A stretch of DNA of 64,000 nucleotides. Origin: Lachnospiraceae bacterium. Lineage in GTDB: Bacteria > Bacillota > Clostridia > Lachnospirales > Lachnospiraceae. The notes under the pieces are model-generated. The model was not told the origin of the DNA. It did no database searches and worked only from the letters and a program-made list of their open reading frames with translations. The stretch is taken from positions 23,069-87,068 of the forward strand of contig JALEPL010000033.1 in assembly GCA_022766245.1 (NCBI GenBank), read 5' to 3'. Positions 46,188 to 57,094 of the stretch are shown piece by piece (the first letter of the stretch is position 1; every line of letters starts with the position of its first letter). Both the position numbers and the translations under genes were made by a program.

Positions 46188-47516
46188 ATGAATATATTTT
46201 TTGTCTCCTTAGGCTGTGACAAGAATCTGGTGGATTCAGAGTATATGATCGGTATGTTGCAGGCAAATGGATATACGATTGTAAATGACGAGACTCAGGC
46301 AGACGTGATTGTGGTAAATAGCTGCTGTTTCATCGGTGATGCCAAGGAGGAAAGTATCAATACCATTATTGAAATGGGAGAATATAAGAAAAAGGGACGT
46401 TTAAAAGCCCTGATTGTCACTGGATGTCTGGGACAGAGATATCAGAAAGAAATTGAGCAGGATCTTCCGGAGGTAGATGCTGTGTTGGGCACCAATTCCT
46501 ATGAGCATATTGTAGATGCGGTGAATGAGGTATTGCAGCATAAGCATTATGTAAATATAGGAAGCCTGGAGGGATTGCCCAAGCTTAGCACCAAGCGGTG
46601 CCTTACGACAGGCTTGCAGCGTTATGCGTATCTGAAAATTGCGGAGGGCTGTAATAAGCGTTGCACCTATTGTGTGATTCCTTCGGTTCGTGGCAATTAC
46701 CGCAGTGTGCCCATCGAAGAGTTGGTGGAATCTGCCAGAGAACTGGCGGCTCAGGGCTGTCGGGAACTGATTCTGGTGGCACAGGAAACCACTTTATACG
46801 GTGTGGATCTCTATGGAGAAAAGTCTTTGCATCACCTGCTGGATGAACTGAACAAGATTCCTGAGTTATACTGGATTCGCATCATGTATTGCTATCCGGA
46901 GGAAATATACCCGGAACTGATTGCTTCCATAAAGCGGAACGAGAAAGTCTGTCATTATCTGGATCTACCCATTCAGCATGCCAGTGATGAGGTGTTGCGA
47001 CGTATGGGCAGGAGAACCAATCAGCAGGATTTGGTGCAGATCATCACGAACCTGCGTCAGGAAATACCGGATATTGCACTGCGAACCACAGTGATCTGTG
47101 GTTTTCCGGGAGAGACAGAGGAACAGCATGAGGAACTGATGGGCTTTATCAATGAGATGGAGTTTGATCGTTTGGGTGCCTTTTGCTATTCGGCGGAAGA
47201 GGGAACACCGGCGGCAGAGATGCCGGATCAGGTAGACCCGGAACAGATGCGTCAGTGGCAGGAAGCTGTGATGGAGCTTCAGCAGGAAATTTCCTGTGAC
47301 AAAAATGAGACGCGGATCGGTCAGGAGACCTATGTGTTTATCGAGGGAAAGACTGTGGATGCGGAGAATGTATATGTTGGCAGAACCTACCGGGATGCCC
47401 CTGAGGTGGATGGTCTGGTCTATATACAGACTTCTGAGGAAATACTCACCGGAGAATTTGTGAAAGTTCGTATTACCGGTGCATATGAATATGATTTGAT
47501 AGGAGAGATGATGTAA
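46188..47516 (+). CDS. rimO: ribosomal protein S12 methylthiotransferase
   Basis: FVSLGCDKNLVDSEYM, EGCNKRCTYCVIPSVRGNYRS. Confidence 0.97.
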   Translation: MNIFFVSLGCDKNLVDSEYMIGMLQANGYTIVNDETQADVIVVNSCCFIGDAKEESINTIIEMGEYKKKGRLKALIVTGCLGQRYQKEIEQDLPEVDAVLGTNSYEHIVDAVNEVLQHKHYVNIGSLEGLPKLSTKRCLTTGLQRYAYLKIAEGCNKRCTYCVIPSVRGNYRSVPIEELVESARELAAQGCRELILVAQETTLYGVDLYGEKSLHHLLDELNKIPELYWIRIMYCYPEEIYPELIASIKRNEKVCHYLDLPIQHASDEVLRRMGRRTNQQDLVQIITNLRQEIPDIALRTTVICGFPGETEEQHEELMGFINEMEFDRLGAFCYSAEEGTPAAEMPDQVDPEQMRQWQEAVMELQQEISCDKNETRIGQETYVFIEGKTVDAENVYVGRTYRDAPEVDGLVYIQTSEEILTGEFVKVRITGAYEYDLIGEMM

Positions 47517-48065
47517 ATGAATTTACCAAATAAGCTTACCATGTTTCGTGTGGTGTTGATTCCTTTTTTTGTGATATTTATGTTGGCACCTGTTTGTAGC
47601 GGCTATGCAAATTACATAGCAGTTGCAATCTTTATTATTGCAAGTTTGACGGATCTTTTGGATGGAAAAATTGCAAGAAAATACAATCTTGTGACAGATT
47701 TCGGCAAATTTATGGACCCTTTGGCAGATAAACTGCTGGTATGTTCGGCCATGATCTGTCTGGTGGAAAAGGCTCAGCTTCCTGCCTGGATCGTGATCGT
47801 AATCATTGGACGGGAGTTTATCATCAGTGGTTTTCGTCTGATTGCAGCAGATAATGGCATTGTCATTGCGGCAAGTTATTGGGGCAAGTTCAAGACTACA
47901 TTTCAAATGCTGATGATCATTGTGCTGGTGTTTAACCTGGATTTTAACAATTCGTATGTGTATCTGGCTGGTCAGGTGCTGGCATATATTGCACTGGCAT
48001 TGACAGTCATTTCTCTGGTGGACTATCTGTGGAAAAATAAGGGTGTCTTAAAAGAACAGAAGTAA
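47517..48065 (+). CDS. pgsA: CDP-diacylglycerol-glycerol-3-phosphate 3-phosphatidyltransferase
   Basis: NLPNKLTMFRVVLIPFFVIFM; DLLDGKIARKYNLVTDFGKFMDPLADKLL. Confidence 0.96.
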   Translation: MNLPNKLTMFRVVLIPFFVIFMLAPVCSGYANYIAVAIFIIASLTDLLDGKIARKYNLVTDFGKFMDPLADKLLVCSAMICLVEKAQLPAWIVIVIIGREFIISGFRLIAADNGIVIAASYWGKFKTTFQMLMIIVLVFNLDFNNSYVYLAGQVLAYIALALTVISLVDYLWKNKGVLKEQK

Positions 48066-48071
48066 AGGTGT

Positions 48072-48566
48072 TTGTTTATGAGTGAAAATAAAGCGAGTCT
48101 GGAAGAGCAACTGGTGGCTTGGTTAAAAAAGAAGAATTATACCATTGCTACAGCAGAATCCTGTACCGGTGGACTGGTTGCGGCAACCCTGATTAATGTG
48201 GCGGGAATTTCTCCCTATCTGAAGGAGTCTTATATCACATATTGCGATGATGCAAAGCATCGCATCCTGCATGTTACTTTCGAAACTCTGGAAAGATACA
48301 CTGCAGTCAGCGAAAAATGTGCAGAGGAAATGGTTTGTGGAGTTACGGCTGTGGCGGATGCACAGGTGGGTATCTCTGTCACCGGTATTGCAGGACCGGG
48401 AGGTACAAAGGAATTTCCGGCAGGACTGGTTTACATTGGCAGCAAGGTTGATGAGCAGATATGTGTGGAGTGCTATCATTTTGAGGGGGATCGACAGAGC
48501 GTGCGGGCTCAGGCAGCGCAGGCCGCGTTGCAGCAGACATTGAAGCTATTGGAGGATGAAGGGTGA
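48072..48566 (+). CDS. CinA-family nicotinamide-nucleotide amidohydrolase
   Basis: ATAESCTGGLVAATLINVAGISPYLKESYITYCDDAKHRIL; GIAGPGG. Confidence 0.93.
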   Translation: MFMSENKASLEEQLVAWLKKKNYTIATAESCTGGLVAATLINVAGISPYLKESYITYCDDAKHRILHVTFETLERYTAVSEKCAEEMVCGVTAVADAQVGISVTGIAGPGGTKEFPAGLVYIGSKVDEQICVECYHFEGDRQSVRAQAAQAALQQTLKLLEDEG

Positions 48567-49114
48567 GAATTATTGCAGGAAAGGGCAGGAGTCTGCCGTT
48601 GAAGACAATAGAGGGAATGGATACCAGACCCACTACGGATCGAATTAAGGAGACATTGTTTAATATGCTTCAGTCTTTTTTGGCGGATTGTGAGTTTTTG
48701 GATCTCTACGCCGGAAGTGGACAGATTGGCTTAGAAGCTGTGAGCAGAGGCGCTGCGCATGCAGTTTTTGTGGAAAATGGAAAACGTGCCGCAGCGTGTA
48801 TTCAGGATAATATTTCTTTTACCAGATTCGATGGGCAGTGTACTCTGATGAATACGGATGTGATGAGTGCGTTACATCAGATGGAAGGAAAACGATATTT
48901 TGATGTGATTTTTATGGATCCTCCCTATGGAAAGTCGCTGGAGAAAGAGGTGCTTACCTATCTTTCGTGCTCCAACATGATAGACGATGGCAGTCTGATC
49001 GTTGTGGAGGCATCTCTGGGTACAGATTTCAGTTATCTGGAGGAATTGGGATTCGTTCTGGAAAAGAGAAAAGCATACAAAACAAACGAGCATGCATTTA
49101 TACGGAAAGGGTAA
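48563..49114 (+). CDS. rsmD: 16S rRNA (guanine(966)-N2)-methyltransferase
   Basis: [13 protein letters not shown]...[44 protein letters not shown] start overlaps the upstream stop. Confidence 0.96.
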   Translation: MRIIAGKGRSLPLKTIEGMDTRPTTDRIKETLFNMLQSFLADCEFLDLYAGSGQIGLEAVSRGAAHAVFVENGKRAAACIQDNISFTRFDGQCTLMNTDVMSALHQMEGKRYFDVIFMDPPYGKSLEKEVLTYLSCSNMIDDGSLIVVEASLGTDFSYLEELGFVLEKRKAYKTNEHAFIRKG

Positions 49115-49128
49115 AGGCAAGTATAGAA

Positions 49129-49614
49129 ATGAAAAAAGCAATATATCCGGGCAGCTTTGATCCGGTGACAAACGGACATGTGGATATGATCGTAAGGTCT
49201 GCCAGTATTGTAGATGAATTAGTAGTGGGAGTACTCAATAACAGTGCAAAAAATCCATTGTTTTCTGTGGAGGAACGTGTTAGTATGTTAGAGGAGATTA
49301 CAAAGGATATTCCCAATGTTACTGTGGCATCCTTTGATGGATTGCTGGTGGATTACATGGAACAGATCGGTGCGTCTTTGATTATTCGTGGATTGCGTGC
49401 AGTAACGGATTTTGAATATGAATTGCAGATTGCGCAGACAAATCATCGGGTCAGCCCGGCGGTGGAGACAATTTTTCTCACAACGAATTTGAAGTATTCA
49501 TATTTAAGTTCGACAATTGTAAAGGAAGTTGCAGCTTACGGTGGTGATATTTCACACTTTGTGCCGGAGCAGTTTATCGAACGGATTTACCGGAAATACA
49601 ATATTGTAAAATAA
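49129..49614 (+). CDS. coaD: phosphopantetheine adenylyltransferase
   Basis: [46 protein letters not shown]. Confidence 0.97.
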   Translation: MKKAIYPGSFDPVTNGHVDMIVRSASIVDELVVGVLNNSAKNPLFSVEERVSMLEEITKDIPNVTVASFDGLLVDYMEQIGASLIIRGLRAVTDFEYELQIAQTNHRVSPAVETIFLTTNLKYSYLSSTIVKEVAAYGGDISHFVPEQFIERIYRKYNIVK

Positions 49615-49626
49615 GGAGAGTGTATC

Positions 49627-50256
49627 ATGAGCAGCAGAATGGAACAGATTATTGAGGAGATTGAGGAGTACATAGACAATTGCAAATTCCAGCCCTTATC
49701 CAATACCAAAATTGTGGTAAATAAGGATGAACTGGAGGAACTTCTGACCGAGCTTAAAATGAAGACACCGGAGGAGATTAAGCGTTATCAGAAGATTATC
49801 AGCAATAAGGAGGCAATCTTGGCAGATGCCCAGGCAAAAGCAGATGCCATCATTGCGCAGGCTCAGGTGCAGACCAATGAACTGGTCAGTGAGCATCAGA
49901 TTATGCAACAGGCCTATGCTCAGGCAAATGAGGTGGTTATGATTGCCACAAAGCAGGCACAGGAGATTCTGGATAATGCTACCAATGATGCCAACAATAT
50001 TCGTATGGCTGCTATTGAATATACGGATAACAGTTTAAAGAGTGTGGAGGAGATTCTCACCAGAAGCATTTCAAATTATAAGACACGCTATGAGGGTCTT
50101 TTGAATTCTCTGCAGGAGAGCCTGGACGTGGTGGTTGCAAACCGCAGCGAGCTGGTGCCCATGGAGATGGAGCAGGGTATGACTGAGGCCGTTAAGGATG
50201 AAACTCCTGCACAGTCAGAAGCACCGGTAGAGGATTTGACCGGTAAGGAAGAGTAA
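49627..50256 (+). CDS. coiled-coil ATPase-subunit/DivIVA-like protein
   Basis: Heptad-rich Ala/Gln sequence (ADAQAKADAIIAQAQVQTNELVSEHQIMQQAYAQANEVV). Confidence 0.7.
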   Translation: MSSRMEQIIEEIEEYIDNCKFQPLSNTKIVVNKDELEELLTELKMKTPEEIKRYQKIISNKEAILADAQAKADAIIAQAQVQTNELVSEHQIMQQAYAQANEVVMIATKQAQEILDNATNDANNIRMAAIEYTDNSLKSVEEILTRSISNYKTRYEGLLNSLQESLDVVVANRSELVPMEMEQGMTEAVKDETPAQSEAPVEDLTGKEE

Positions 50257-51168
50257 TCAGAGGAACGGATATATCAGATAGCCGCACAGTCCACTGATTC
50301 CTGCTAATAGCAAATGTGTCAGCACGTATTGTTTCATTGGAAGCTTGGCAGTGTGTACCATGGAGTAGGTTTGGGCGATTCCACATACGCCACCAAAGGC
50401 TGTCAGGGATAGGATACAGGCGTATTTGATTTGTTCAGGCAGAGACGAGCTGCCCAGAAGAGCCACTCCGTTGGTGATTTCCAGTGGGGCTGTGAGGATA
50501 AGCCGCCAGAAAGAAGTGGGACAGTATATTTCAATCAGTTGTGTCAGAATAGAAAAGAGTATGATATACCCTCCCAGTTTGCACATCATTTCAAAACTGT
50601 TCATAATACCGGCATCCAGGATTGAAAAATTGATTTTTAGTCCGGATGTCGTATTTTTTTGCGACGGAAAGATATGTTTAGCTGCAATGAAATGGCCCAA
50701 TACAACCGCTGGCATATATAGACATAATAACGTGGGGAGAAACAGCGTGTTCCTTCCCATTGTATCGTGAACAATGTAGCTGATGATAAAAATAGGACTG
50801 ATGTTATTGCAGACAAGAAAGAGTATGGATGCTTCCTCTTGAGAAATCTGACCGGATGCTACCATCTGACTGCAGATGCGACTACCCATGGGAAATCCAA
50901 ATAGGAATCCGGCTACCAGGGGGAAGGCTCCTTGTCTGCTGCATTTTACCAAAGCTTTTACGAAGGGCTGAAGAAAATACGATAAATAGAGACAGCCATT
51001 GGAATGAATCAAAAGATCTGACAGGATGGCGAAGGGCAGGAGAGCAGGCAGAATGTGTTCATACCATAGCAGCAGTCCGTAAGCAGCGGCTTTTACTGTG
51101 CTAATGGGATGGAGCAGCATCAAAAATAGTAATAAAAAAATGGCAAGGATGGAAATAGATTTTTTCAT
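50257..51168 (-). CDS. sporulation integral membrane protein YlbJ-like
   Basis: GLLLWYEHILPALLPFAILSDLLI...GFLFGFPMGSRICSQMVASGQISQEEASILFLVCNNISPIFIISY. Confidence 0.85.
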   Translation of the reverse strand: MKKSISILAIFLLLFLMLLHPISTVKAAAYGLLLWYEHILPALLPFAILSDLLIHSNGCLYLSYFLQPFVKALVKCSRQGAFPLVAGFLFGFPMGSRICSQMVASGQISQEEASILFLVCNNISPIFIISYIVHDTMGRNTLFLPTLLCLYMPAVVLGHFIAAKHIFPSQKNTTSGLKINFSILDAGIMNSFEMMCKLGGYIILFSILTQLIEIYCPTSFWRLILTAPLEITNGVALLGSSSLPEQIKYACILSLTAFGGVCGIAQTYSMVHTAKLPMKQYVLTHLLLAGISGLCGYLIYPFL

Positions 51169-51211
51169 ATTCTAATATATTGTTATAAATGCTGTTTTAT
51201 GCGATGGAACT

Positions 51212-52036
51212 ATGAGGAAGTATCTTGCAGGACTGATGGTGTTTTTGTTTGCGATGATTGTAGATGTGTCGATGCTGCGTTGCATACATCGCTATGGGGA
51301 GAGCTATGTACCTTTTGATGAAGCTGCCATTAAAAACGTAATCCGCAATCATCAGATTACACCGGAGCAGGTGATTGGACTAAATGAGGCGGAATCGGTA
51401 TATGGATTTTCTGAGCTGGCATTTGCCTATTTTTATTCCAATCTCACAGAGGTTTCGGGATTGGAAAACAGTTATGCGAGATTGTCAGAGCAATATCCGG
51501 CAGAGACCACTTACTGGGTACAGCAGATATCTGCCATTTGGAGTGATATCAAGTATTTCCCTGTGCCGGAAAGTGCCACAGAATCTTATGATGTGAACTT
51601 TGAGGATTCCTGGATGCAGTCTCGAAGCTTTGGTGGCAACAGGGGACATGAGGGCTGCGATATTATGGCAGAGAAGAATAATCGGGGCCTATACCCAGTG
51701 GTCAGTGTCAGCGACGGGGTGGTGGAGCAGATGGGATGGCTTCCCCAGGGAGGATACCGCATCGGGATTCGGAGCAGTCATGGAGCATATTTTTATTATG
51801 CCCATCTTGCAGATTATGAGGAGGGGCTTGAACCGGGAGACGAAGTAGCTGCCGGAGAACTGTTGGGCTTCATGGGAGATACCGGATATTCTGACGTGGA
51901 GGGAACTACAGGAAATTTTGACGTACACCTGCATTTTGGTATATACTTAAATGATGCGGACGGAAAGGAATTCAGTGTGAATTCTTATGCGGTCTTAATG
52001 TATTTAAAGGACAAAAGGCTGGTGTATTCCTATTAA
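51212..52036 (+). CDS. M23 family metallopeptidase
   Basis: GHEGCDIMAEKNNRGLYPVVSVSDGVVEQMGWLPQGGYRIGIRSSHGAYFYYAHL...DVHLHFGIYLN. Confidence 0.9.
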   Translation: MRKYLAGLMVFLFAMIVDVSMLRCIHRYGESYVPFDEAAIKNVIRNHQITPEQVIGLNEAESVYGFSELAFAYFYSNLTEVSGLENSYARLSEQYPAETTYWVQQISAIWSDIKYFPVPESATESYDVNFEDSWMQSRSFGGNRGHEGCDIMAEKNNRGLYPVVSVSDGVVEQMGWLPQGGYRIGIRSSHGAYFYYAHLADYEEGLEPGDEVAAGELLGFMGDTGYSDVEGTTGNFDVHLHFGIYLNDADGKEFSVNSYAVLMYLKDKRLVYSY

Positions 52037-52049
52037 AGATGCCTTTTTC

Positions 52050-52096
52050 GTAACTGTTCAGAACAGGCCGAATCACTTGCTGATGAGGCCGTAAGA
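52050..52096 (-). repeat. Long intergenic repeat, copy C (inverted)
   Basis: GTAACTGTTCAGAACAGGCCGAATCACTTGCTGATGAGGCCGTAAGA is the reverse complement of copy B over ~47 nt. Confidence 0.8.
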
Positions 52097-52131
52097 GATA
52101 CCCTTTTTCCAGGAATAAGAGGAACGGACTC

Positions 52132-52848
52132 ATGATGAGATTAGACAAATTGTTATGTGAAATGAATCTAGGTACCCGCAGTCAGGTGAAGGAACAGATC
52201 AAGAAGGGGCGTGTCACGGTGAATGGGAACACGGCCCAGCGCCCTGAGCAAAAGACGGATCCGGAGAACGACCGGATCTGTGTGGATGGGAAGCCGATTT
52301 CCTATATACAATATGTTTATTATATGCTTCATAAGCCGGCAGGCTGTGTCAGTGCCACAGAAGACGGCCGGCATGCAACCGTATTGGACTATATCAAAGA
52401 CGAGCCCAGAAGGCAGGAACTTTTTCCGGTGGGCAGACTGGACCTGGATACTGAGGGACTGCTTCTTATGACAAATGATGGAGAACTGGCCCATCGTCTG
52501 TTATCCCCTGCACATCATGTGCCAAAGACATATTATGCGAAGGTAAAAGGACAAGTTACCGGACAGGATGTGGAGGAGTTTTCTAAGGGACTGGATATCG
52601 GTGAGAAAAAGCTTACAAAACCGGCAGAGCTTACCATATTACAGTCAGGGGAGATATCGGAGATTCTGGTTATCATAACAGAAGGCAGGTTTCATCAGAT
52701 TAAGCGAATGTTTGCCTGCGTAGGCAAAGAGGTTATCTATTTAAAACGAATTCGTATGGGAAGCCTTCAACTGGATGAAAATCTGGCTCCGGGGGAATAT
52801 CGTCCCCTAACGGAGGAAGAAGTTTTGGAACTACAGAAGGCAAAATAG
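52132..52848 (+). CDS. pseudouridine synthase, RsuA/RluB/E/F family
   Basis: S4 domain plus LFPVGRLDLDTEGLLLMTNDGELAHRLLSP. Confidence 0.93.
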   Translation: MMRLDKLLCEMNLGTRSQVKEQIKKGRVTVNGNTAQRPEQKTDPENDRICVDGKPISYIQYVYYMLHKPAGCVSATEDGRHATVLDYIKDEPRRQELFPVGRLDLDTEGLLLMTNDGELAHRLLSPAHHVPKTYYAKVKGQVTGQDVEEFSKGLDIGEKKLTKPAELTILQSGEISEILVIITEGRFHQIKRMFACVGKEVIYLKRIRMGSLQLDENLAPGEYRPLTEEEVLELQKAK

Positions 52849-52868
52849 TTTTCAGGAGAGGATAGAGG

Positions 52869-54830
52869 ATGGCAAAAGGTTTTTTACCCATTTCAAAACA
52901 GGATATGGATGAGGCAGGTATCCAACAACTGGATTTTGTTTACGTAATTGGGGATGCCTATGTGGATCACCCATCCTTTGGGCCTGCTATTATCAGTCGG
53001 GTGTTAGAAGCTCACGGTTATCGGGTGGGAATTATTGCGCAGCCGGATTATCATAATGAGAAAAGTATTACGGTACTAGGGGAACCCAGACTGGGATTTC
53101 TGGTGAGCTCCGGCAATATGGATTCCATGGTAAATCATTATTCCGTGTCGAAAAAACGGCGAAAGCAGGATAGTTACACGCCGGGTGGTGTCATGGGAAA
53201 AAGACCGGATTATGCCGTAGTGACCTACTGTAATCTAATTCGTCGGACTTACAAGCATACGCCCATCGTGATCGGGGGAATTGAGGCCAGTCTCAGACGT
53301 CTGGGACATTACGATTACTGGTCCAACAAAGTAAAACGTTCGATTTTGTTGGATTCCGGGGCAGATTTGATTTCCTATGGTATGGGTGAAAAGAGCATTG
53401 TGGAAATTGCCGATGCGTTGGACAGTGGTTTGAAGGTTTCGGATATCACCTTTGTGGAGGGAACGGTATACAAAACCAGAGATGAGGATAGTATTTATGA
53501 TGCCATTCGGCTTCCGGCCTTTGAGGAGATCAAGGCGGATAAGCGTGCTTATGCCAAAAGCTTTTCCATTCAGTATCAGAACACGGATCCCTTTGCTGCC
53601 AGACGGATTTATGAGACCTATGATCAAAAGCTTTTTGTCGTTCAGAATACACCGGCCAAGCCTCTGACCACCCAGGAGATGGATGATGTCTATGCGCTGC
53701 CCTATATGAGGACCTATCATCCGGTTTATGAGAAGGAGGGAGGAATTCCTGCAATCCGTGAAGTGAAGTTTTCCCTGGTCAGCAATCGTGGCTGCTTCGG
53801 CGGATGCAGCTTCTGTGCATTGACGTTTCATCAGGGACGTATCGTGCAGTGCAGGAGTCATGAATCCATCCTTTCTGAGGCAAAGCTTATGACAAAGGAT
53901 CCGGAATTCAAGGGCTATATCCATGATGTGGGAGGTCCAACCGCAAACTTTCGGGCACCGGCATGTAAGAAACAGATGACAAAAGGCGCTTGCCCGAATA
54001 AGCAATGCCTGTTTCCCAAGCCCTGCAAAAACCTTGTGGCGGATCACAGCGACTATATCAGACTGCTACGGTCACTGCGCAGCCTGCCCGGTGTAAAAAA
54101 AGTGTTTATCCGTTCCGGAATCCGGTTTGATTATCTGCTTGCAGACCAGAAAAATGATTTCCTTACCGAGCTATGCAAGTATCATGTCAGTGGACAGCTA
54201 AAAGTGGCACCGGAGCATATTTCAGATACGGTACTGTCGAAACTGGGAAAGCCCTCCGTGTCGGTGTATAACCGGTTCGTGGACAAGTATCGACGTACCA
54301 ATGAGCGTCTGGGCTTAAAACAATATCTGGTGCCCTATCTCATGTCCTCCCATCCGGGGTCTACGTTAAAGGAAGCGGTGGAGCTGGCAGAGTACCTGCG
54401 GGATTTGGGGTATATGCCGGAGCAGGTGCAGGATTTTTATCCAACCCCATCCACCATCAGTACCTGTATGTATTATACGGGCTTAGATCCCCGCACTATG
54501 GAACCGGTTTATGTGGCTACGAATCCTCATGAAAAAGCCATGCAGCGTGCCCTGATTCAATACCGTAATCCGGAAAACTATGATCTGGTGTATGAGGCAT
54601 TGCAGCTGACTCACAGACAGGATTTGATTGGATTTGGAAAAGAATGTCTGATTCCACCGCGAAAGAAACCTGTGGACAGAAAAAGTGAGAAAACAGCAGG
54701 AAAGACTAAAAGCAGAAATACTTCCAAGGATGTTCGACCGGGAGAAAAGGATAGGAAAAATGGAAAAAATAACAAAAATGGCAAAAATAGTAAGAAGAAG
54801 ACCTTGCGAAATATACACAAAAAGCATTAA
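52869..54830 (+). CDS. YgiQ family radical SAM protein
   Basis: [38 protein letters not shown]; Lys/Asn-rich C-terminus. Confidence 0.95.
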   Translation: MAKGFLPISKQDMDEAGIQQLDFVYVIGDAYVDHPSFGPAIISRVLEAHGYRVGIIAQPDYHNEKSITVLGEPRLGFLVSSGNMDSMVNHYSVSKKRRKQDSYTPGGVMGKRPDYAVVTYCNLIRRTYKHTPIVIGGIEASLRRLGHYDYWSNKVKRSILLDSGADLISYGMGEKSIVEIADALDSGLKVSDITFVEGTVYKTRDEDSIYDAIRLPAFEEIKADKRAYAKSFSIQYQNTDPFAARRIYETYDQKLFVVQNTPAKPLTTQEMDDVYALPYMRTYHPVYEKEGGIPAIREVKFSLVSNRGCFGGCSFCALTFHQGRIVQCRSHESILSEAKLMTKDPEFKGYIHDVGGPTANFRAPACKKQMTKGACPNKQCLFPKPCKNLVADHSDYIRLLRSLRSLPGVKKVFIRSGIRFDYLLADQKNDFLTELCKYHVSGQLKVAPEHISDTVLSKLGKPSVSVYNRFVDKYRRTNERLGLKQYLVPYLMSSHPGSTLKEAVELAEYLRDLGYMPEQVQDFYPTPSTISTCMYYTGLDPRTMEPVYVATNPHEKAMQRALIQYRNPENYDLVYEALQLTHRQDLIGFGKECLIPPRKKPVDRKSEKTAGKTKSRNTSKDVRPGEKDRKNGKNNKNGKNSKKKTLRNIHKKH

Positions 54831-54845
54831 CAAAGTGAATAGATT

Positions 54846-55823
54846 ATGAAAGAATTTATCATAAACAAAAACGAAGCGGGACAGCGCTTTGACAAATACT
54901 TAAAGAAGCTATTAAAGGAGGCTCCAGGCAGTTTTCTGTATAAGATGCTTCGCAAGAAAAATATCACATTGAACGGGAAAAAGGCAGAGGGAAAGGAAAT
55001 CCTAAAGGAGCAGGACCGAGTGAAACTTTTTTTATCCGATGAGACTTTTGAGAAATTCCATGGAAATGCAGCGGCATCTGTGACACGATTGTCAGAAGAT
55101 TATCCCGATTATCCTCTGGAGATTGTATACGAGGACGAGGACAGCCTGCTGATTAATAAACCCGCCGGAATGCTTTCCCAAAAGGCAAAGCCTGAGGATG
55201 TTTCCGCCAACGAGTATGTGATTGGTTACCTGCTTCGCACAGGCGCCATCACAAGGGAGAGCTTAAAGACGTTCCACCCCTCGGTCTGCAACCGGCTGGA
55301 CCGCAACACTTCCGGCCTTCTCATAGCCGGAAAAAGCCTGCGGGGTCTGCAGTACTGGAGTGAAGCACTGAAAAGCCGAAGTCTGGAAAAATACTATCTG
55401 GCATTGGTGGAGGGAAGCGTAGCACAGAATGCACATTTGAAAGGATATTTGTTGAAGGATCATGGCAGCAATGAGGTAACAATTATGGAATCGCCCATTC
55501 AGGATGCGTCGTATATTGAGACCTCCTATGAGGTACAGGAAAATTATGGGAAAGCCACCTTGTTGAAGGTGCATCTGATCACAGGAAAAACCCATCAGAT
55601 CCGTGCCCATCTGGCATCAACCGGTCACCCGATCATCGGGGATATGAAATATGGAAGCAGGAAGAGCAATGAACTCTGGAGAAAAGAAGCCGCTGTAAAA
55701 CGCCAGATGTTGCATGCCTATGAACTGGTCACAGAAGAAAAAAAATACTTTCAGGCAAAGATACCTGAGGATATGGAACAGGCATTGAACTATGCCCAAA
55801 ATAATCCAGATAACAAATACTAA
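54846..55823 (+). CDS. RluA family pseudouridine synthase
   Basis: S4 domain; NRLDRNTSGLLIAGKS; KTHQIRAHLASTGHPIIGDMKYG. Confidence 0.93.
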   Translation: MKEFIINKNEAGQRFDKYLKKLLKEAPGSFLYKMLRKKNITLNGKKAEGKEILKEQDRVKLFLSDETFEKFHGNAAASVTRLSEDYPDYPLEIVYEDEDSLLINKPAGMLSQKAKPEDVSANEYVIGYLLRTGAITRESLKTFHPSVCNRLDRNTSGLLIAGKSLRGLQYWSEALKSRSLEKYYLALVEGSVAQNAHLKGYLLKDHGSNEVTIMESPIQDASYIETSYEVQENYGKATLLKVHLITGKTHQIRAHLASTGHPIIGDMKYGSRKSNELWRKEAAVKRQMLHAYELVTEEKKYFQAKIPEDMEQALNYAQNNPDNKY

Positions 55824-55841
55824 TGAGTAAAGGACGAATAA

Positions 55842-56489
55842 ATGAAAATATATTTGATGAGACACGGAGAGACGGATTATAATAAAAAGGGACTGATTCA
55901 GGGAAGACTGGATATCCCATTGAATGAAAATGGATTAGAGCTGGCACGTCTGACCAGGGACGGATTTGATCGGGATGGCATCCGTTTTGATTACTGTTAC
56001 TGCAGTCCATTGATTCGGGCAAGACAGACGGCGGATATTCTTCTGGAAGGGACGGATACCCCCATTACATATGACGAGAGAATCTGTGAAATGAACTTTG
56101 CAGAGGGGGAGGGAATTCCATTGAAGCAGATTTCCGAGGATCCCCAATATAAGAATATTGATTATCTGTTTCATGATCCGGAGAAATATCATGCCACAGA
56201 AAAGGGGGAAGACTATGCTGATCTTTTTGCCCGGGTATCTGATTTTTTGGAGAATGAACTTTATGCCCATGAGAATGATTATGAAAATGTGCTGGTATGC
56301 TGTCACGGCGGTATTATTCGTGCGTTTCTGGCCTTTATGAAGAAGCTGGAGCTGGGAAAGTTCTGGGACAATCATCAGCCGAACTGCAGCGTGAATATCA
56401 TTGAAATCAAGAATCACAAGCTGCAGATTTTGGAAGAACACCGGATTTACTACGAGCTTCCGGAGGAAAAGAAAGGAACAATACTCTAA
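55842..56489 (+). CDS. histidine phosphatase family protein
   Basis: MKIYLMRHGETDYNKKGLIQGRLDIPLNENG; CCHGGIIRAFL. Confidence 0.93.
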   Translation: MKIYLMRHGETDYNKKGLIQGRLDIPLNENGLELARLTRDGFDRDGIRFDYCYCSPLIRARQTADILLEGTDTPITYDERICEMNFAEGEGIPLKQISEDPQYKNIDYLFHDPEKYHATEKGEDYADLFARVSDFLENELYAHENDYENVLVCCHGGIIRAFLAFMKKLELGKFWDNHQPNCSVNIIEIKNHKLQILEEHRIYYELPEEKKGTIL

Positions 56490-57022
56490 TGGCAACATGG
56501 AATTCCAGAGGATTGCGTGGCTCCACCTTTGAGGAATTTATCAATCGGACCAATGAGAAATATATGGAGCATGATTTGGCTTTGATTCAGAAAATACCCA
56601 CTCCTATCACTCCTATTAACATAGATAAGGAAAGTCGTCATATTACCCTGGCTTATTTTGAACAGAAGAGCACCGTGGATTATATTGGTGTGGTTCAGGG
56701 AATCCCGGTATGCTTTGATGCCAAGGAGTGTCACACGGACACCTTCCCACTGGCTAATATCCATGAACATCAGATTGTATTTATGGAGCGGTTTGAGAAA
56801 CAGCAGGGCATTGCGTTTCTGTTGATTTATTTTACTCATCGGGATGAGTTTTATTATATGCGTTATGAGGAGATGCGCAGCTTCTGGGAGCGGGCAAAAG
56901 AAGGTGGACGAAAGAGCTTCTGCTATGAGGAGTTGAATGCGGAATTCTTCTTTACCGGAAAGGGTGGCATTCTGGTTCCTTATCTGGATGGAATCCAGAA
57001 AGATTTGTCTCAAAGGGATTGA
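56489..57022 (+). CDS. recU: Holliday junction resolvase RecU
   Basis: RGLRGSTFEEFINRTNEKY; DYIGVVQGIPVCFDAKECH. Confidence 0.93.
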   Translation: MATWNSRGLRGSTFEEFINRTNEKYMEHDLALIQKIPTPITPINIDKESRHITLAYFEQKSTVDYIGVVQGIPVCFDAKECHTDTFPLANIHEHQIVFMERFEKQQGIAFLLIYFTHRDEFYYMRYEEMRSFWERAKEGGRKSFCYEELNAEFFFTGKGGILVPYLDGIQKDLSQRD

Positions 57023-57047
57023 CAAGGATAGAATGATTTGTTATGGT
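57019..57047 (+). promoter_or_regulatory. Putative promoter of the his operon
   Basis: TTGACA (57019-57024), 17-nt spacer, TATGGT (57042-57047); the -35 overlaps the recU stop. Confidence 0.55.
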
Positions 57048-57094
57048 AGCATGGTAGCACGCTAAAGTGCGTGCTTATTTTACTGGAGGTTAGA

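Noticed and set aside
53235-54047. 270-aa minus-strand ORF opposite the YgiQ gene
   Set aside because: Antisense to a clear radical SAM gene; no SD or domain support.
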